Positions 48,201 to 58,597 are shown, numbered from the stretch's first letter. The stretch is DNA of 64,000 bases from an uncultured Pirellulaceae bacterium (GCA_937981585.1 CALJOA010000060.1:1-64000), one strand, 5' to 3'. The notes: generated from the letters alone by a model not told the origin. A program made the numbers and translations.

Positions 48201-49170
48201 TTAGTCTCCCAACACGTACGCGAAGATCAGCGGCGCGACGATCGAAGCGTCAGAGTTGATCATAAACCTTGGCGTGTCTGCCGAAATCTTGCACCAAGTG
48301 ATCTTTTCGTTGGGCACCGCCCCGGAATAAGAACCGTAAGACGTCGTCGAGTCTGAGATCTGCGCAAAGTAGCCCCAGAGCCGGATGTTCTTCTTCAAGT
48401 CCTGAATGATCGTGGGGACCGCGCAAATCGCAAAATCACCAGCGATACCACCGGCAATCTGGAAGAATCCGATCGAAGCATTCGCCTCATTTTCCAGATA
48501 CCAGCTAACCAAGTGTTCCATCTGCTGGGTTCCGCTTTTGACCGCCGCGTGTGAGCTGATCTTCTGCTCGATCACTCTGGCAGCAAAGATATTGCCCAGC
48601 GTCGAGTCTTCCCAACCGGGGCTGTAAACCGGAATTCCTTTTTCATAAGCCGCCAACATCCAGGAGTCTTCTGGCGGAATCTGAAAATGAGGCTCCAACA
48701 CCTTGGTTTCGAACAACTCGTAAAAGACTTCGAAGGGAAACATCGAGTCTCCCGAATCGGCCAGTCGCGAGCAGACGTTCATGAAGTTGTCTTCGATGTG
48801 ACGCATCACCGATTCAGGAATGCAGGTATCGGTTACTCGATTGAAACCTTGATCCAGCAGTTCGGTTTCAGCTTCTGGTGACAAATCGCGATAGTTTGAG
48901 ACAATGTGATAGTCGTTGTGTGCAACGAGGTTGAAGATGTCTTCTTCAAGGTTGGCCCCCGTACAGGAAATCGCATGCACCTTGTCTTGGCGGATCATTC
49001 TGGCAAGTGAAATGCCCAACTCTGCCGTACTCATGGCGCCACCAAGACTGACCAGCATTTTACCGCCGTCTGCCAAATGTTGCCGGTAAGCCTTCGCTGC
49101 GTCGAGCGTTTCTCGCGCGTTGAAATGCAGGAAATTTTGCTCCAGAAAACTGGAAATCGGTGAGTCAGCC
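48201..49170 (-). CDS. Deoxyhypusine synthase family protein
   Basis: MLVSLGGAMSTAELGISLARMIRQDKVHAISCTGANLEEDIFNLVAHNDY, GIPVYSPGWEDSTLGN, ICAVPTIIQDLKKN. Confidence 0.88.
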
Positions 49171-49382
49171 ATACGCCTATCGCCCGCTAGTTGAGGCAAA
49201 AAAGAAACGTCAATTGTTGCTTGGGTTCAACAGGTTCCAAAAAAGCAACGTGCGAAGTCCGAGGATTTTACAAGAACCCTGCGGTTTCAACAACTTGTTG
49301 GGGTTAGGCACAGTTGGAACCCCATTTGCATTTGTGGTCGGTATCAAATCAACTTGGAACCTCCGTCACAAAAGAAATATCA

Positions 49383-50234
49383 ATGCACGCCAACCAACTT
49401 GCAGAACTAGGTAGCTGGGTCGCCACAAACGCTGGGTCACTTATCTACGGTGAGAACGGACAGCCCGCGCTTGTCTCAACCGGCTACTGGACATCGTCAA
49501 GAATACGCCTAAACCGCTGGACGACGGCATTGAAAATGTTCGAGCAGGACTTCACAGACTCCACACCAAGTCACGATCCGTGGCCAGCGTTATCGATTGT
49601 TGTGCAAGAGATTCTGATGTCCGAACTCCTGACTCGAGTCTGGGCAGCGGTTGTATCGTCACACGACTGGTACCGACAATCCGACGAAATGCATGGACTG
49701 GCTCACTCGGTACACGTTGGTCACATTGAAGCCAAAAATCGTGCGTTTCGCGTCATGCTGGAAGGCCGCGAGTTGAACGAAGAGATGTTTGATCAGATGA
49801 ATGCTCTCCGAAGACGGATTGAACGTTGGACTGATCTTTTTCTTGGCCAGTTGCCCAGCGCCTCGGAATCTGCAAAGTTCGCATTTGATCGCAGCCGAGT
49901 TGCAGACTTTAACGAAGAACAAAATGAGTCGTTTGGCCCGGATCACACCATTCGCCTGAAAGTTCTGGCAGCCTCGTTTTCTTCAGACCTTCTCAGAAGC
50001 AACATTGACTTTGCAGCAAACCCGGATCTCAATCGAGAGATTGCCGCTGGAATTCTTGGCTGCTTTCCATCAGACCGATTCGATTCGTTTGGGCTTCCAA
50101 AATCAGTGCGAACGATCTGGCTCGAGAAATCACAAACCGACACCCAATTGCTGATCGATCGTTTGGTTGAGTTTGAGAACCAAGCCGAAACTCGTCCGAC
50201 CGAGAAAGTGCCTCACATTTGGAGTCGCAACTAA
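49383..50234 (+). CDS. Hypothetical protein
   Basis: Uninterrupted ORF with plausible ATG (MHANQLAELGSW); no recognisable family. Confidence 0.6.
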   Translation: MHANQLAELGSWVATNAGSLIYGENGQPALVSTGYWTSSRIRLNRWTTALKMFEQDFTDSTPSHDPWPALSIVVQEILMSELLTRVWAAVVSSHDWYRQSDEMHGLAHSVHVGHIEAKNRAFRVMLEGRELNEEMFDQMNALRRRIERWTDLFLGQLPSASESAKFAFDRSRVADFNEEQNESFGPDHTIRLKVLAASFSSDLLRSNIDFAANPDLNREIAAGILGCFPSDRFDSFGLPKSVRTIWLEKSQTDTQLLIDRLVEFENQAETRPTEKVPHIWSRN

Positions 50235-50252
50235 TCGCGTTTGGAGGCGAGG

Positions 50253-52427
50253 CTATTGGATACGTGACCAATCCTTCTCAAGAATCTCGTCGGTGTCTTT
50301 AGCCTCGACAGGTTTAGAGTATAGAAAACCCTGAAAGTAGTCGCACTGCAAGCCTTGCAGATAAGCCGCCTGAGCTGAGGTTTCGATGCCTTCTGCGATT
50401 ACTTTGAGCCCGAGGTTTTGAGCCAATCCAATAATTGACCGAACGATCGCCTGGTGCTTTTTAGATTCGGATAAATTCGCCACGAACGAGCGATCAATCT
50501 TGAGCACTTTGAGCGGCATCTGGTGCAGGTACGAAAGCGACGAGTATCCTGTTCCGAAATCATCGATGCTTGTCGTCACCCCCATCGACTCGAGCCTCTC
50601 AAGCAACTCAATCATCTCGTCTGGCTTCTGCATCAGCAAGCTTTCGGTGACTTCGAGTTTGAGCTGACTTGCCGCGATTCCTGAACCGGCAAGTGCCGTT
50701 TGCACGTGCTCAAGAAAATCTGAACCGCTGAATTGTCTCATCGAGACGTTAACGCTGATTTGAATCTCCCGGTCTGACTTCTGATTCCAAATGGTGGCCT
50801 GTTTACAAGCCTGTTGAAGTACCCAATTGCCGATCTCGACAATCATCCCGTTGGACTCCGCGATCGGAATGAAGTCGTTGGGTGAAATGTTTCCGTGAAC
50901 AGGATGATGCCAGCGAATCAACGCTTCGAAACCAGCCGTTTGCATCGTGCTGGAATCGATAATCGGCTGGTAAGCCAACGACAATTCGTCCCGTCGAATC
51001 GCATCCTTTAGTTCGCTGGCAATTTCCAGTCGCGCGGCCGACTCTTGTTGCATCCGATCTTCAAAGGCGCTGATACAATTTTCAGAGAACTGCTTGCCAT
51101 GGTACATCGCCGTGTCAGCTTGACGCATAATTTCGTCCACCGAAGCGTTTTTCTGTGAAACGACCACGACTCCGATGCTGACCCTTGCCAGAATTTCGCG
51201 ACCGTTTATCGAAAACGGCGCCTTGATTCGCTCCTGAATTCGCTCGGCGACTTTCATCGCTTCGCCAATTTTGTTGATGCCTTCGATCAAGATGCCGAAT
51301 TCGTCTCCGCCTAACCGTGACAAAACGGCTTCTGATTGACGTAGGCAGGAATCCAGTCGAGCTGATATCTGAATCAGGAATTCGTCACCGACATCATGGC
51401 CCATTGAATCATTGATGAGCTTGAAATCGTTGACGTCGATGTAAAATACCGCGAAGCGTCGCGTTCCATTTCGTTTGTATTGTTCAACACAACGTTCCAC
51501 GCGGTCGTGAAACAAAGTTCGATTAGGCAGCCGCGTCAGCGCGTCGGCGACTTTTCCTTCGGTAATGTCCGTCAGTGAACCAGCGATCCGCGTGGGTACT
51601 CCGTCCCCGTCGCGAACTGCCAGTCCACGGCAAAGCATCCAACGAAAACCGCCCGAGTGATCGGGCATTCGCAATTCGGTTTCAAAGTGGCTGCTTTCGC
51701 CGCACAAGTGGGCTTCGAGGTCCGAAAGAACTCGGTCGCGATCTTCGTGAAACACCAGCTCCAACCACGACGTGCCGTGAGCAACCCAATTTGGATCCTC
51801 AATTCCGACCATGGCGATCCAGCGAGGGGAAAGATATATTTCACCAGTATCAAGATTCCAATCCCAGATGCCATCTCGCGTTCCTTGCGAGGCCAGAGCA
51901 TATCGTTGCTCGCTTTCACGAAGCGCCTCCAACGCACGCATCAGCTTGAACTGGGCTTCGATTCGAGCGATCAAGCTCGCTTGTTGGATCGGTTTGGCAA
52001 GATAATCGCTTGCACCGGCATCAAAACAACCGACGACTTGCGCTTCTTCTAAACTAGATGTCATCATAATGATGGGTAGGTCAGTACTGCCGTGCATCTG
52101 TCGCATCATCCGCAAGGTAGAGAGGCCGTCCATCACCGGCATTGAAATGTCCATCAACACCAAATCGGGTTTGTTCGAATTCATCGAAGTCAGTGCTTCC
52201 TGACCATTTTCGGCAGTCAGAATTTCGTATCCGGCGATCTCAAGGTGATGGGCAAGTAGCTTCCGCGTCACCATTTCGTCATCAACCACCAGAATCTTAC
52301 CTGCAGATACTGCTGGCGAACCGGAAACAGTTGGCATCTGCTTTGGCGCGTCACGCTCTAGAGAGACAGCGGGAAAAACCAGCTGTTCCGATGAAGGCAA
52401 ATTCGATTGTGGGCTATTGCGGATCAT
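50253..52427 (-). CDS. Response regulator: REC-PAS-GGDEF-EAL
   Basis: REC: ILVVDDEMVTRKLL...LVLMDISMPVMDG. PAS: RYALASQGTRDGIWDWNLDTGEIYLSPRW. GGDEF: LSRLGGDEFGIL. EAL: GFEALIRWHHP, SIDDFGTGYSSL. Confidence 0.95.
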   Translation of the reverse strand: MIRNSPQSNLPSSEQLVFPAVSLERDAPKQMPTVSGSPAVSAGKILVVDDEMVTRKLLAHHLEIAGYEILTAENGQEALTSMNSNKPDLVLMDISMPVMDGLSTLRMMRQMHGSTDLPIIMMTSSLEEAQVVGCFDAGASDYLAKPIQQASLIARIEAQFKLMRALEALRESEQRYALASQGTRDGIWDWNLDTGEIYLSPRWIAMVGIEDPNWVAHGTSWLELVFHEDRDRVLSDLEAHLCGESSHFETELRMPDHSGGFRWMLCRGLAVRDGDGVPTRIAGSLTDITEGKVADALTRLPNRTLFHDRVERCVEQYKRNGTRRFAVFYIDVNDFKLINDSMGHDVGDEFLIQISARLDSCLRQSEAVLSRLGGDEFGILIEGINKIGEAMKVAERIQERIKAPFSINGREILARVSIGVVVVSQKNASVDEIMRQADTAMYHGKQFSENCISAFEDRMQQESAARLEIASELKDAIRRDELSLAYQPIIDSSTMQTAGFEALIRWHHPVHGNISPNDFIPIAESNGMIVEIGNWVLQQACKQATIWNQKSDREIQISVNVSMRQFSGSDFLEHVQTALAGSGIAASQLKLEVTESLLMQKPDEMIELLERLESMGVTTSIDDFGTGYSSLSYLHQMPLKVLKIDRSFVANLSESKKHQAIVRSIIGLAQNLGLKVIAEGIETSAQAAYLQGLQCDYFQGFLYSKPVEAKDTDEILEKDWSRIQ

Positions 52428-52436
52428 TTGATATTC

Positions 52437-55400
52437 TTAAGCCAACAATTCCCCAAGTTCACGAAGCGTCGCCTCGATGCGCTCTTCCAATTCCGTCAAC
52501 GTTTTTGGAATCAACTCCTGCTGATTGGCGTTCGCATAGTTCTCAAGCTTTTCAGCCGAGTCACAGATTGCAAGCAAAGAGGTATCACTGGCAGCGCCTT
52601 TTAGTTGATGTGCGATCGAACGCACTCGTGGAACATCGTTTTTCAGATTGGCTTGACGCAGTTCAACAATTCGCTCCGGCAACGTGTCTTTCATGATCGA
52701 AAGCAGCTGAAACTGAAGCTCTCGATTGCCGTTGCAACGCTGATCCATCGATACTTGATCAAAGTAAGTGTCGCTGCCACTCACGCCCAAACTCGAAACT
52801 GAATTCGCATCGGCAGATGGAACTGATTGCTGGATTGCAGGCTCGGCGGCACGCAAAGCCGTCTCCGGGGACGGAGCTTCAGTTGGGTGCTTGTCTCCAT
52901 GTCGGCGCTGCGGATGGACAGCAGACTTCGGCGGTTGAGCTTGAATAACGCGTGATCGAGTTGGCACCAACGCTGGACCAATTGGTTCACCCACGAATTC
53001 CATCGTCGCTGCCTGCAAACGCTCCATTGTGATCGGCTTGCAAAGGTAGTCGTTCATTCCCGCGTCCAAACAACGCTGCTTGAATCCGGCAATCACATTT
53101 GCGGTCAGGGCAACGATCGGTGTGCTGCGAAAGTCTGGATCGTTGGCCTGTTGCTCGAGCTCCCATTGGCGAATCTTCTTACTGGCGGTTAAGCCATCAA
53201 GGATTGGCATGTGGCCATCCATCAAGACCATTCGATAGCTTCCAGTCTGAATCCTCTCCAATGCGGCTTGCCCGTTGGCAACAACCTCCGTCGTGTAACC
53301 GAGGCTCGAAAGCATTTGCTGAACGACAATTTGGTTGATCTGGTTGTCTTCAGCAATCAGGATATCGGCCGTAAACGATGGATCTAGTTCGATTGCCGAG
53401 GCGACTTCATTGATCTCGTCAAGGGAAAATACCTTGCCCTTTATGTTACTTCGCACCGGAGGAGCAGTGTCAAGAGGAGCAGTATCTAGCGGCGCAACTT
53501 CAATGTTGGCTGCCGGTGCTGGGCGGCTTTGTCGATTCTGGCAGACAACTGAAACAATTGAATCGAACAGTCGACTTTGTCTCGCTGGCTTTGTCATTGC
53601 CACTTGAATTCCTGCTTCTCGGAGTTCATCGCGGGTCATCAGATCATGATTGCTCGAAAGCATGATGATCGGAACGCTGGACAGCTCAGGATGGTCTTTC
53701 AGTTGCATCGCAACATCGCGACCGTCCATCACCGGCATGCAGAAATCAAGAATGATCAAGTCAAAGGGACGCTCGAGGCGTTGAGCGACCAGCAACTTTT
53801 GGACAACAGCACTCGATTGTCGACAAACCGTTGACCTCATACCCCAACTCGCCAGCTGATTCTCAAGAATTTCGCAGTTGGTAGCGTTATCATCAACAAT
53901 CAAAACGTTGCAATTGGACAAGCCCTCCAGGACTTTCTCCAGATCCTGCTCTTCGGGAACTTCGTTTTCTATGACGACCATGGGAATTTCAAACCAGAAA
54001 TTGGACCCCTCTCCAGGTAAGCTATCTACTTTTAGCTTGCCGCCCATAAGCTGAACCAGATTACTGACGATCGTCAGTCCCAATCCGCTTCCACCGTACT
54101 TTCGAGTCGTCGACGGATCGGCTTGGACGAAGGACTCAAACAAACTTTCCTTGGCGTCGTCTTGGATCCCGATCCCGGTGTCTTGAACACTAAAGTGAAT
54201 CACGCTTCCTCGTCGCGAAACACACAAGTTAATCTCACCCGTTTCGGTAAACTTAATGGCATTGCCCATTAGATTGATAATCGACTGCCGCAAACGCTCT
54301 GGATCACCGTTGACCAGAAACGGCAAATCGGGGGCCAAACGGCAATTCATTTCCAGACCTTTGGTGTGAGCGCGGATGGCAAACTGCTCTGCCGTCGACT
54401 CCATCAATTCCCGCAAATCGAATTCGACTTGTTCGAGCTCCAGTCGACCTGCTTCAATTTTTGAAAAGTCCAAGATGTCATTGATCAACGATAACAGCGT
54501 GTCTGCACTTGAGCGCGCAACGCTGATATAGTTTTCTTCTTTGGAATCCTGCTCGCTGGTTGCCAGTAAATCCAGCATTCCAATTACGCCGTTGAGTGGG
54601 GTACGAATCTCATGGCTCATATTGGCCAGAAATTCACCTTTGGCGATGCTCTTGGCTTCTGCTACTTCGACTTCGGCCATCATGGACTGCTTGCGTTGGG
54701 TAACATCGTGAACCGTACCCAGCCAAACAACCAACCGGCCGTTCTCATCGCGAATCGGAACGATGCTTTCCAACAACCAACGTCGTTCGCCAGCGGGGTC
54801 AACAAATTCAGTCTCCAGATCTTTAACGGCTTCGCCGCGTTCAAAGTGGCCTGCAACTGATTGAGCCTGCTCGCCGTGCCAGGGAATCAGGAATTCCTGT
54901 TCCTGATCGATCAAAGCCGAAGACGAAGCGTACCCAAAGATCTGCAACAGCGTAGGATTGGCGGATTGGAATCGCCCGTTTTCGTCCAACTGATAAATAC
55001 CAACACCGGCGTGTTTAAGCACCGACTGCAGGCGAAGTTTCTCGCCTTGCAAGATCTGGTTTGTAGTTTGATGCCCCAGAACTTCTTCGTCAACACGTGC
55101 GATTACGGCGTTGTACTCTGACGCGATCTGGCCAACTTCAGTGTCGGTATCAGTTTCGATTCGCGTTGAAAAGTTGCCGGTATGACGATGTTGATTCATC
55201 GCACCGAGCAAATCGGTAACCTCGTTGGTCGCACCATGCTCTACAACATTGAGCCCGATCTTCTCTTCACCAGCTTTAACCCGTAGTCGAGTAAAGAGAC
55301 TAAGAATTTTGAGGGCGCCGTAAACGGTAGTAAAGCTAAATCCACACGCCGCCGCCGCACCAGTTACCTGGACTCCTATTTGTATCAAACGACTTCCTGC

Positions 55401-56411
55401 CGGTAGCATTTCGGTCGGGGCAAAGAAAGCGAACACTAAGGTGCCCCAAAGGCCAGCGGCTCCATGAACAGCAAATGCACCAACCGCATCGTCGACACCA
55501 CATTTTCGAACCACTTCGATCGCCCACAGCGCCAGAATTCCACCGATCGCTCCGGCAAAAACTGCCGCCAATGGAGAGATTGCGAAACAGGCCCCAGTTA
55601 CCGAAACTAGCCCCGCCAGGGCACCGCTGATTAAGTCGACGACATCTGTTTTACGAGTCCGGATCCATGACCAGAAAGACGCGGCAATCAAACCAGCAAC
55701 TGCACCGAGGTTGGTGTTGAGCAGGACGATCGAGACATTTTCGTCGGCAGAAAGTCCGCTTCCTCCGTTGAAACCCCACCAGCCGAACCACAAAAGAAAG
55801 CAACCCATGATGGCCAGCGTCAGACTATGCCCACCTGTGAGTTTGCCACGTCGGTAGTTCCTTCGAGGGCCAATCGCAATCGCCGCCGCCAGCGCCGCGA
55901 ATCCACCACACAGGTGGACTACAGCAGTTCCAGCCCAGTCGACAAAGCCAAGTCGCGCCAGCCACCCGCTACCTGTGTTTTCAAGCGTTCCACCCCAGCA
56001 CCAATGTCCGATCAGCGGATACACGAATCCGCTCAGAACAAACACGATTACGAGGTAAGTTATCAACCGGGTTCGCTCGGCGATTGCACCACTGACAATC
56101 GTTGCAGCGGTACCACAGAAAACCATTTGAAACAGAAAGAAAGCACACAATTCGTTGCTTGACCAGAATTCGAAATGCGAACCGAACAAACCGTAGTTGG
56201 TTACACCGAACATGATCGAGAAACCGAAAGCCGCAAACACCAACATCGAAATTCCGAAATCCAAAAGATTTTTCACGGCGACGTTGATGCTGTTCTTAGC
56301 GCGAATCATGCCGCTTTCGAGCAAACAAAATCCGGCTTGCATCAGAAACACCAGCGCCGCGCAGATGAGGACGAATCCAACGTCCATGTTTTCGGGGGTT
56401 GCAGGGGACAT
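52437..56411 (-). CDS. Ammonium transporter fused to a hybrid sensor histidine kinase (Amt-PAS-HisKA-HATPase-REC-REC-HPt)
   Basis: Amt: LMQAGFCLLESGMIRAKNS, VDWAGTAVVHLCGG, VHGAAGLWGTL. HK: FLANMSHEIRTPLNGVIGMLD, GNAIKFTETG, GGSGLGLTIV. REC: VLIVDDNATNCEIL, DILIAEDNQINQIVVQQ. HPt: IAHQLKGAASD. Confidence 0.95.
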   Translation of the reverse strand: MSPATPENMDVGFVLICAALVFLMQAGFCLLESGMIRAKNSINVAVKNLLDFGISMLVFAAFGFSIMFGVTNYGLFGSHFEFWSSNELCAFFLFQMVFCGTAATIVSGAIAERTRLITYLVIVFVLSGFVYPLIGHWCWGGTLENTGSGWLARLGFVDWAGTAVVHLCGGFAALAAAIAIGPRRNYRRGKLTGGHSLTLAIMGCFLLWFGWWGFNGGSGLSADENVSIVLLNTNLGAVAGLIAASFWSWIRTRKTDVVDLISGALAGLVSVTGACFAISPLAAVFAGAIGGILALWAIEVVRKCGVDDAVGAFAVHGAAGLWGTLVFAFFAPTEMLPAGSRLIQIGVQVTGAAAACGFSFTTVYGALKILSLFTRLRVKAGEEKIGLNVVEHGATNEVTDLLGAMNQHRHTGNFSTRIETDTDTEVGQIASEYNAVIARVDEEVLGHQTTNQILQGEKLRLQSVLKHAGVGIYQLDENGRFQSANPTLLQIFGYASSSALIDQEQEFLIPWHGEQAQSVAGHFERGEAVKDLETEFVDPAGERRWLLESIVPIRDENGRLVVWLGTVHDVTQRKQSMMAEVEVAEAKSIAKGEFLANMSHEIRTPLNGVIGMLDLLATSEQDSKEENYISVARSSADTLLSLINDILDFSKIEAGRLELEQVEFDLRELMESTAEQFAIRAHTKGLEMNCRLAPDLPFLVNGDPERLRQSIINLMGNAIKFTETGEINLCVSRRGSVIHFSVQDTGIGIQDDAKESLFESFVQADPSTTRKYGGSGLGLTIVSNLVQLMGGKLKVDSLPGEGSNFWFEIPMVVIENEVPEEQDLEKVLEGLSNCNVLIVDDNATNCEILENQLASWGMRSTVCRQSSAVVQKLLVAQRLERPFDLIILDFCMPVMDGRDVAMQLKDHPELSSVPIIMLSSNHDLMTRDELREAGIQVAMTKPARQSRLFDSIVSVVCQNRQSRPAPAANIEVAPLDTAPLDTAPPVRSNIKGKVFSLDEINEVASAIELDPSFTADILIAEDNQINQIVVQQMLSSLGYTTEVVANGQAALERIQTGSYRMVLMDGHMPILDGLTASKKIRQWELEQQANDPDFRSTPIVALTANVIAGFKQRCLDAGMNDYLCKPITMERLQAATMEFVGEPIGPALVPTRSRVIQAQPPKSAVHPQRRHGDKHPTEAPSPETALRAAEPAIQQSVPSADANSVSSLGVSGSDTYFDQVSMDQRCNGNRELQFQLLSIMKDTLPERIVELRQANLKNDVPRVRSIAHQLKGAASDTSLLAICDSAEKLENYANANQQELIPKTLTELEERIEATLRELGELLA

Positions 56412-56589
56412 GACGGTTGTAGTGATCAAGGAATGTTTACGGAATCTTTATCCTTTAAACATTGCTTACGAAACCACGTTCCGTTTATGTCTGAGAAGTA
56501 TTCTCGGCATTAGTGCCGAAACTAAAACGTAGAATCGAAACTGCCATCACGATCCATCTAACCATGCAGCCAAACGCTTCAATTGCGTT

Positions 56590-57354
56590 CTACGATTTCG
56601 ATCTGGCTTTTCGTCGCAATGGCGTGAATACATGTTGGGCCATGTAGGCGGCTTCGGCGACGAATTGATCGATCCGGTTGCGAAATATTGCAAACGCGCC
56701 GATCGCCGGAATGGCCACGATCAAACCGCCTACCGTTGTCACGAGAGCCTGGTAGATTCCCTCGGCCAACTGAGGGGCACTTGCAGTCCCTTGCGTAGCA
56801 GCGACGCTTTGAAACGCGATGATCATTCCAATGACGGTCCCGAGCAGTCCAACCATTGGGGCAATGTTGCCGATCACGGAAAGGTACTCGATCTTTCGGA
56901 ACAACCTCGCCGATTGCTCCGCCAACGCGTCCTCGATTGACTTCTCGACAGCATTCCAACCAAAATCCAACTCCGATATTCCGTGCATCAGAACAAACGA
57001 AAGGAAACTCGGTTGGGAATTGCAGGCCTCCTGGGCTCCCTTGACGTCGCCGCTCATCAGGCAAGTCCGAACTTTGTCGCTGAGCCCTTCAGGCATCAAG
57101 TCCTTTCTACGAATCGTCATCAAGTGATCGAAGATCAAATAAGCCGCCGTAAAAGAAAGCAACAGCAGGATCAAAATCATGATCATGCCAACGATCCCAC
57201 CCGAAAACAGGATCGATAGGAATCCGCCAGACGCGGCTGGACCATCTCCGTCTTGAGCCAAACAGACCGAGGGGTTCAGGCTCAGGATCGAGAAGATGAT
57301 CGACATCCCAAGTAGACGGATTCGATTTTGCAAATTTGATAGACTTCTTGTCAT
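56590..57354 (-). CDS. MotA/TolQ/ExbB proton channel family protein
   Basis: LSVIGNIAPMVGLLGTVIGMIIAFQ ... GIYQALVTTVGGLIVAIPAIGAFAIFRNRID. Confidence 0.9.
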   Translation of the reverse strand: MTRSLSNLQNRIRLLGMSIIFSILSLNPSVCLAQDGDGPAASGGFLSILFSGGIVGMIMILILLLLSFTAAYLIFDHLMTIRRKDLMPEGLSDKVRTCLMSGDVKGAQEACNSQPSFLSFVLMHGISELDFGWNAVEKSIEDALAEQSARLFRKIEYLSVIGNIAPMVGLLGTVIGMIIAFQSVAATQGTASAPQLAEGIYQALVTTVGGLIVAIPAIGAFAIFRNRIDQFVAEAAYMAQHVFTPLRRKARSKS

Positions 57355-57529
57355 GCTAATTCCGCTGGGCTTGCTTCCATTGAAGCGCTTCGACATTCGG
57401 AGTTACGTTAGTAAGGTGCATTGCTTCAATGAACGGAATTGATTCACGCCAACTTAGTTGAAGTCTATGCAAAACTATTCTTCGCATCTAGAAGAAATCT
57501 CGGTCACGATGCGTGCCGCAAAATGCTGG

Positions 57530-58597
57530 TTACTGTCTAGTTTGTTGCGCCCAAATTGTTTCGGGATACTTTGTCACCAGTTCGTTCGTGATCTCTTTGG
57601 CTTGTTTCGTCTTTCCATTATTGTGCAGCAAACTGGCACAACGATACAACGCCGCCGCCCCCAAGAAACGTTGCTCCGGAAAAAGAATCGGGATTCGCAT
57701 CAGGTTAATCATCGCTTGATCCGTTTTCTGGCATTTCGACTGCGCGTCGGCGAGAACGAAATATGGTCCGGCCCGAAGTTGGCGCGGCATTTTTTCAACC
57801 AACTTTTCCCAGACTTCGGTTTGTTTGGCGCTTACATTGGTCCGGGTTCGCCAAAGCTGTGCAATGGCAACATTTCGCACGCCTGGGTCAATATCACGAC
57901 TTAGTTGTTCGAGCAACCTGATGCCCTGGGCCCGTTTGGGGCCAGCCAACAACCAACTTCCCCCAATCAGCTGCACGATCGGCTGGCGAATTTCCACCCA
58001 CTTTTCGGCTTGTTGCACCAACGCGTTTCCTGACCCAGACCAGGGCAGGGGGGCTAGGTGCAGAAAACGTGTCTGCGGATCCTCAGCCACAATTTCCAAG
58101 AACTGCTTGACTGCATCCTCCGGCTGATCGACGGCCAGATGAGCCTCAACCAGATGCGAACGAACAATCCGTTTCGCCCACGGCCGCGTTTCTTTCTCGA
58201 CAACATAGTTGAGCTGCTGGATCGCAAGCTTCGCTCGACCTTGTCGCAGTTCATCTAGACCGGCTTGATAAGCATCATCCCAAACCGTTTGTACTGCGAC
58301 GATGTCCGCATTGTCGATCTCCCGCTCGCGACCGGTCGATTCAAGCGTCAGTGAAATCCCGCGCCAATCAATGATTTTCCCCTGACGATTGACGATCTTC
58401 TCGGATCCAGGCTTGCGGGTGACGACGATGTCGAGAGTCTCTTGGGCAAATGCGTTGGAAACCTGCAACGTAATCAGACAAACAATCACAAAGCCAAAGA
58501 GCCGAGCGAGAGAAGAAATTCGGAGATTTGAAGCCAAGTTAAAACTCACGCGGTGAAGAATATCCCTTGCCGATGATGCTGCTAGCCGTGCCGGCAT
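57530..58597 (-). CDS. Secreted TPR-like protein of unknown function
   Basis: Signal-like segment, then helical repeats such as AQLWRTRTNVSAKQTEVWEKLVEKMPRQLRAGPYFVLADAQ. Confidence 0.65.
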   Translation of the reverse strand: MPARLAASSARDILHRVSFNLASNLRISSLARLFGFVIVCLITLQVSNAFAQETLDIVVTRKPGSEKIVNRQGKIIDWRGISLTLESTGREREIDNADIVAVQTVWDDAYQAGLDELRQGRAKLAIQQLNYVVEKETRPWAKRIVRSHLVEAHLAVDQPEDAVKQFLEIVAEDPQTRFLHLAPLPWSGSGNALVQQAEKWVEIRQPIVQLIGGSWLLAGPKRAQGIRLLEQLSRDIDPGVRNVAIAQLWRTRTNVSAKQTEVWEKLVEKMPRQLRAGPYFVLADAQSKCQKTDQAMINLMRIPILFPEQRFLGAAALYRCASLLHNNGKTKQAKEITNELVTKYPETIWAQQTRQ

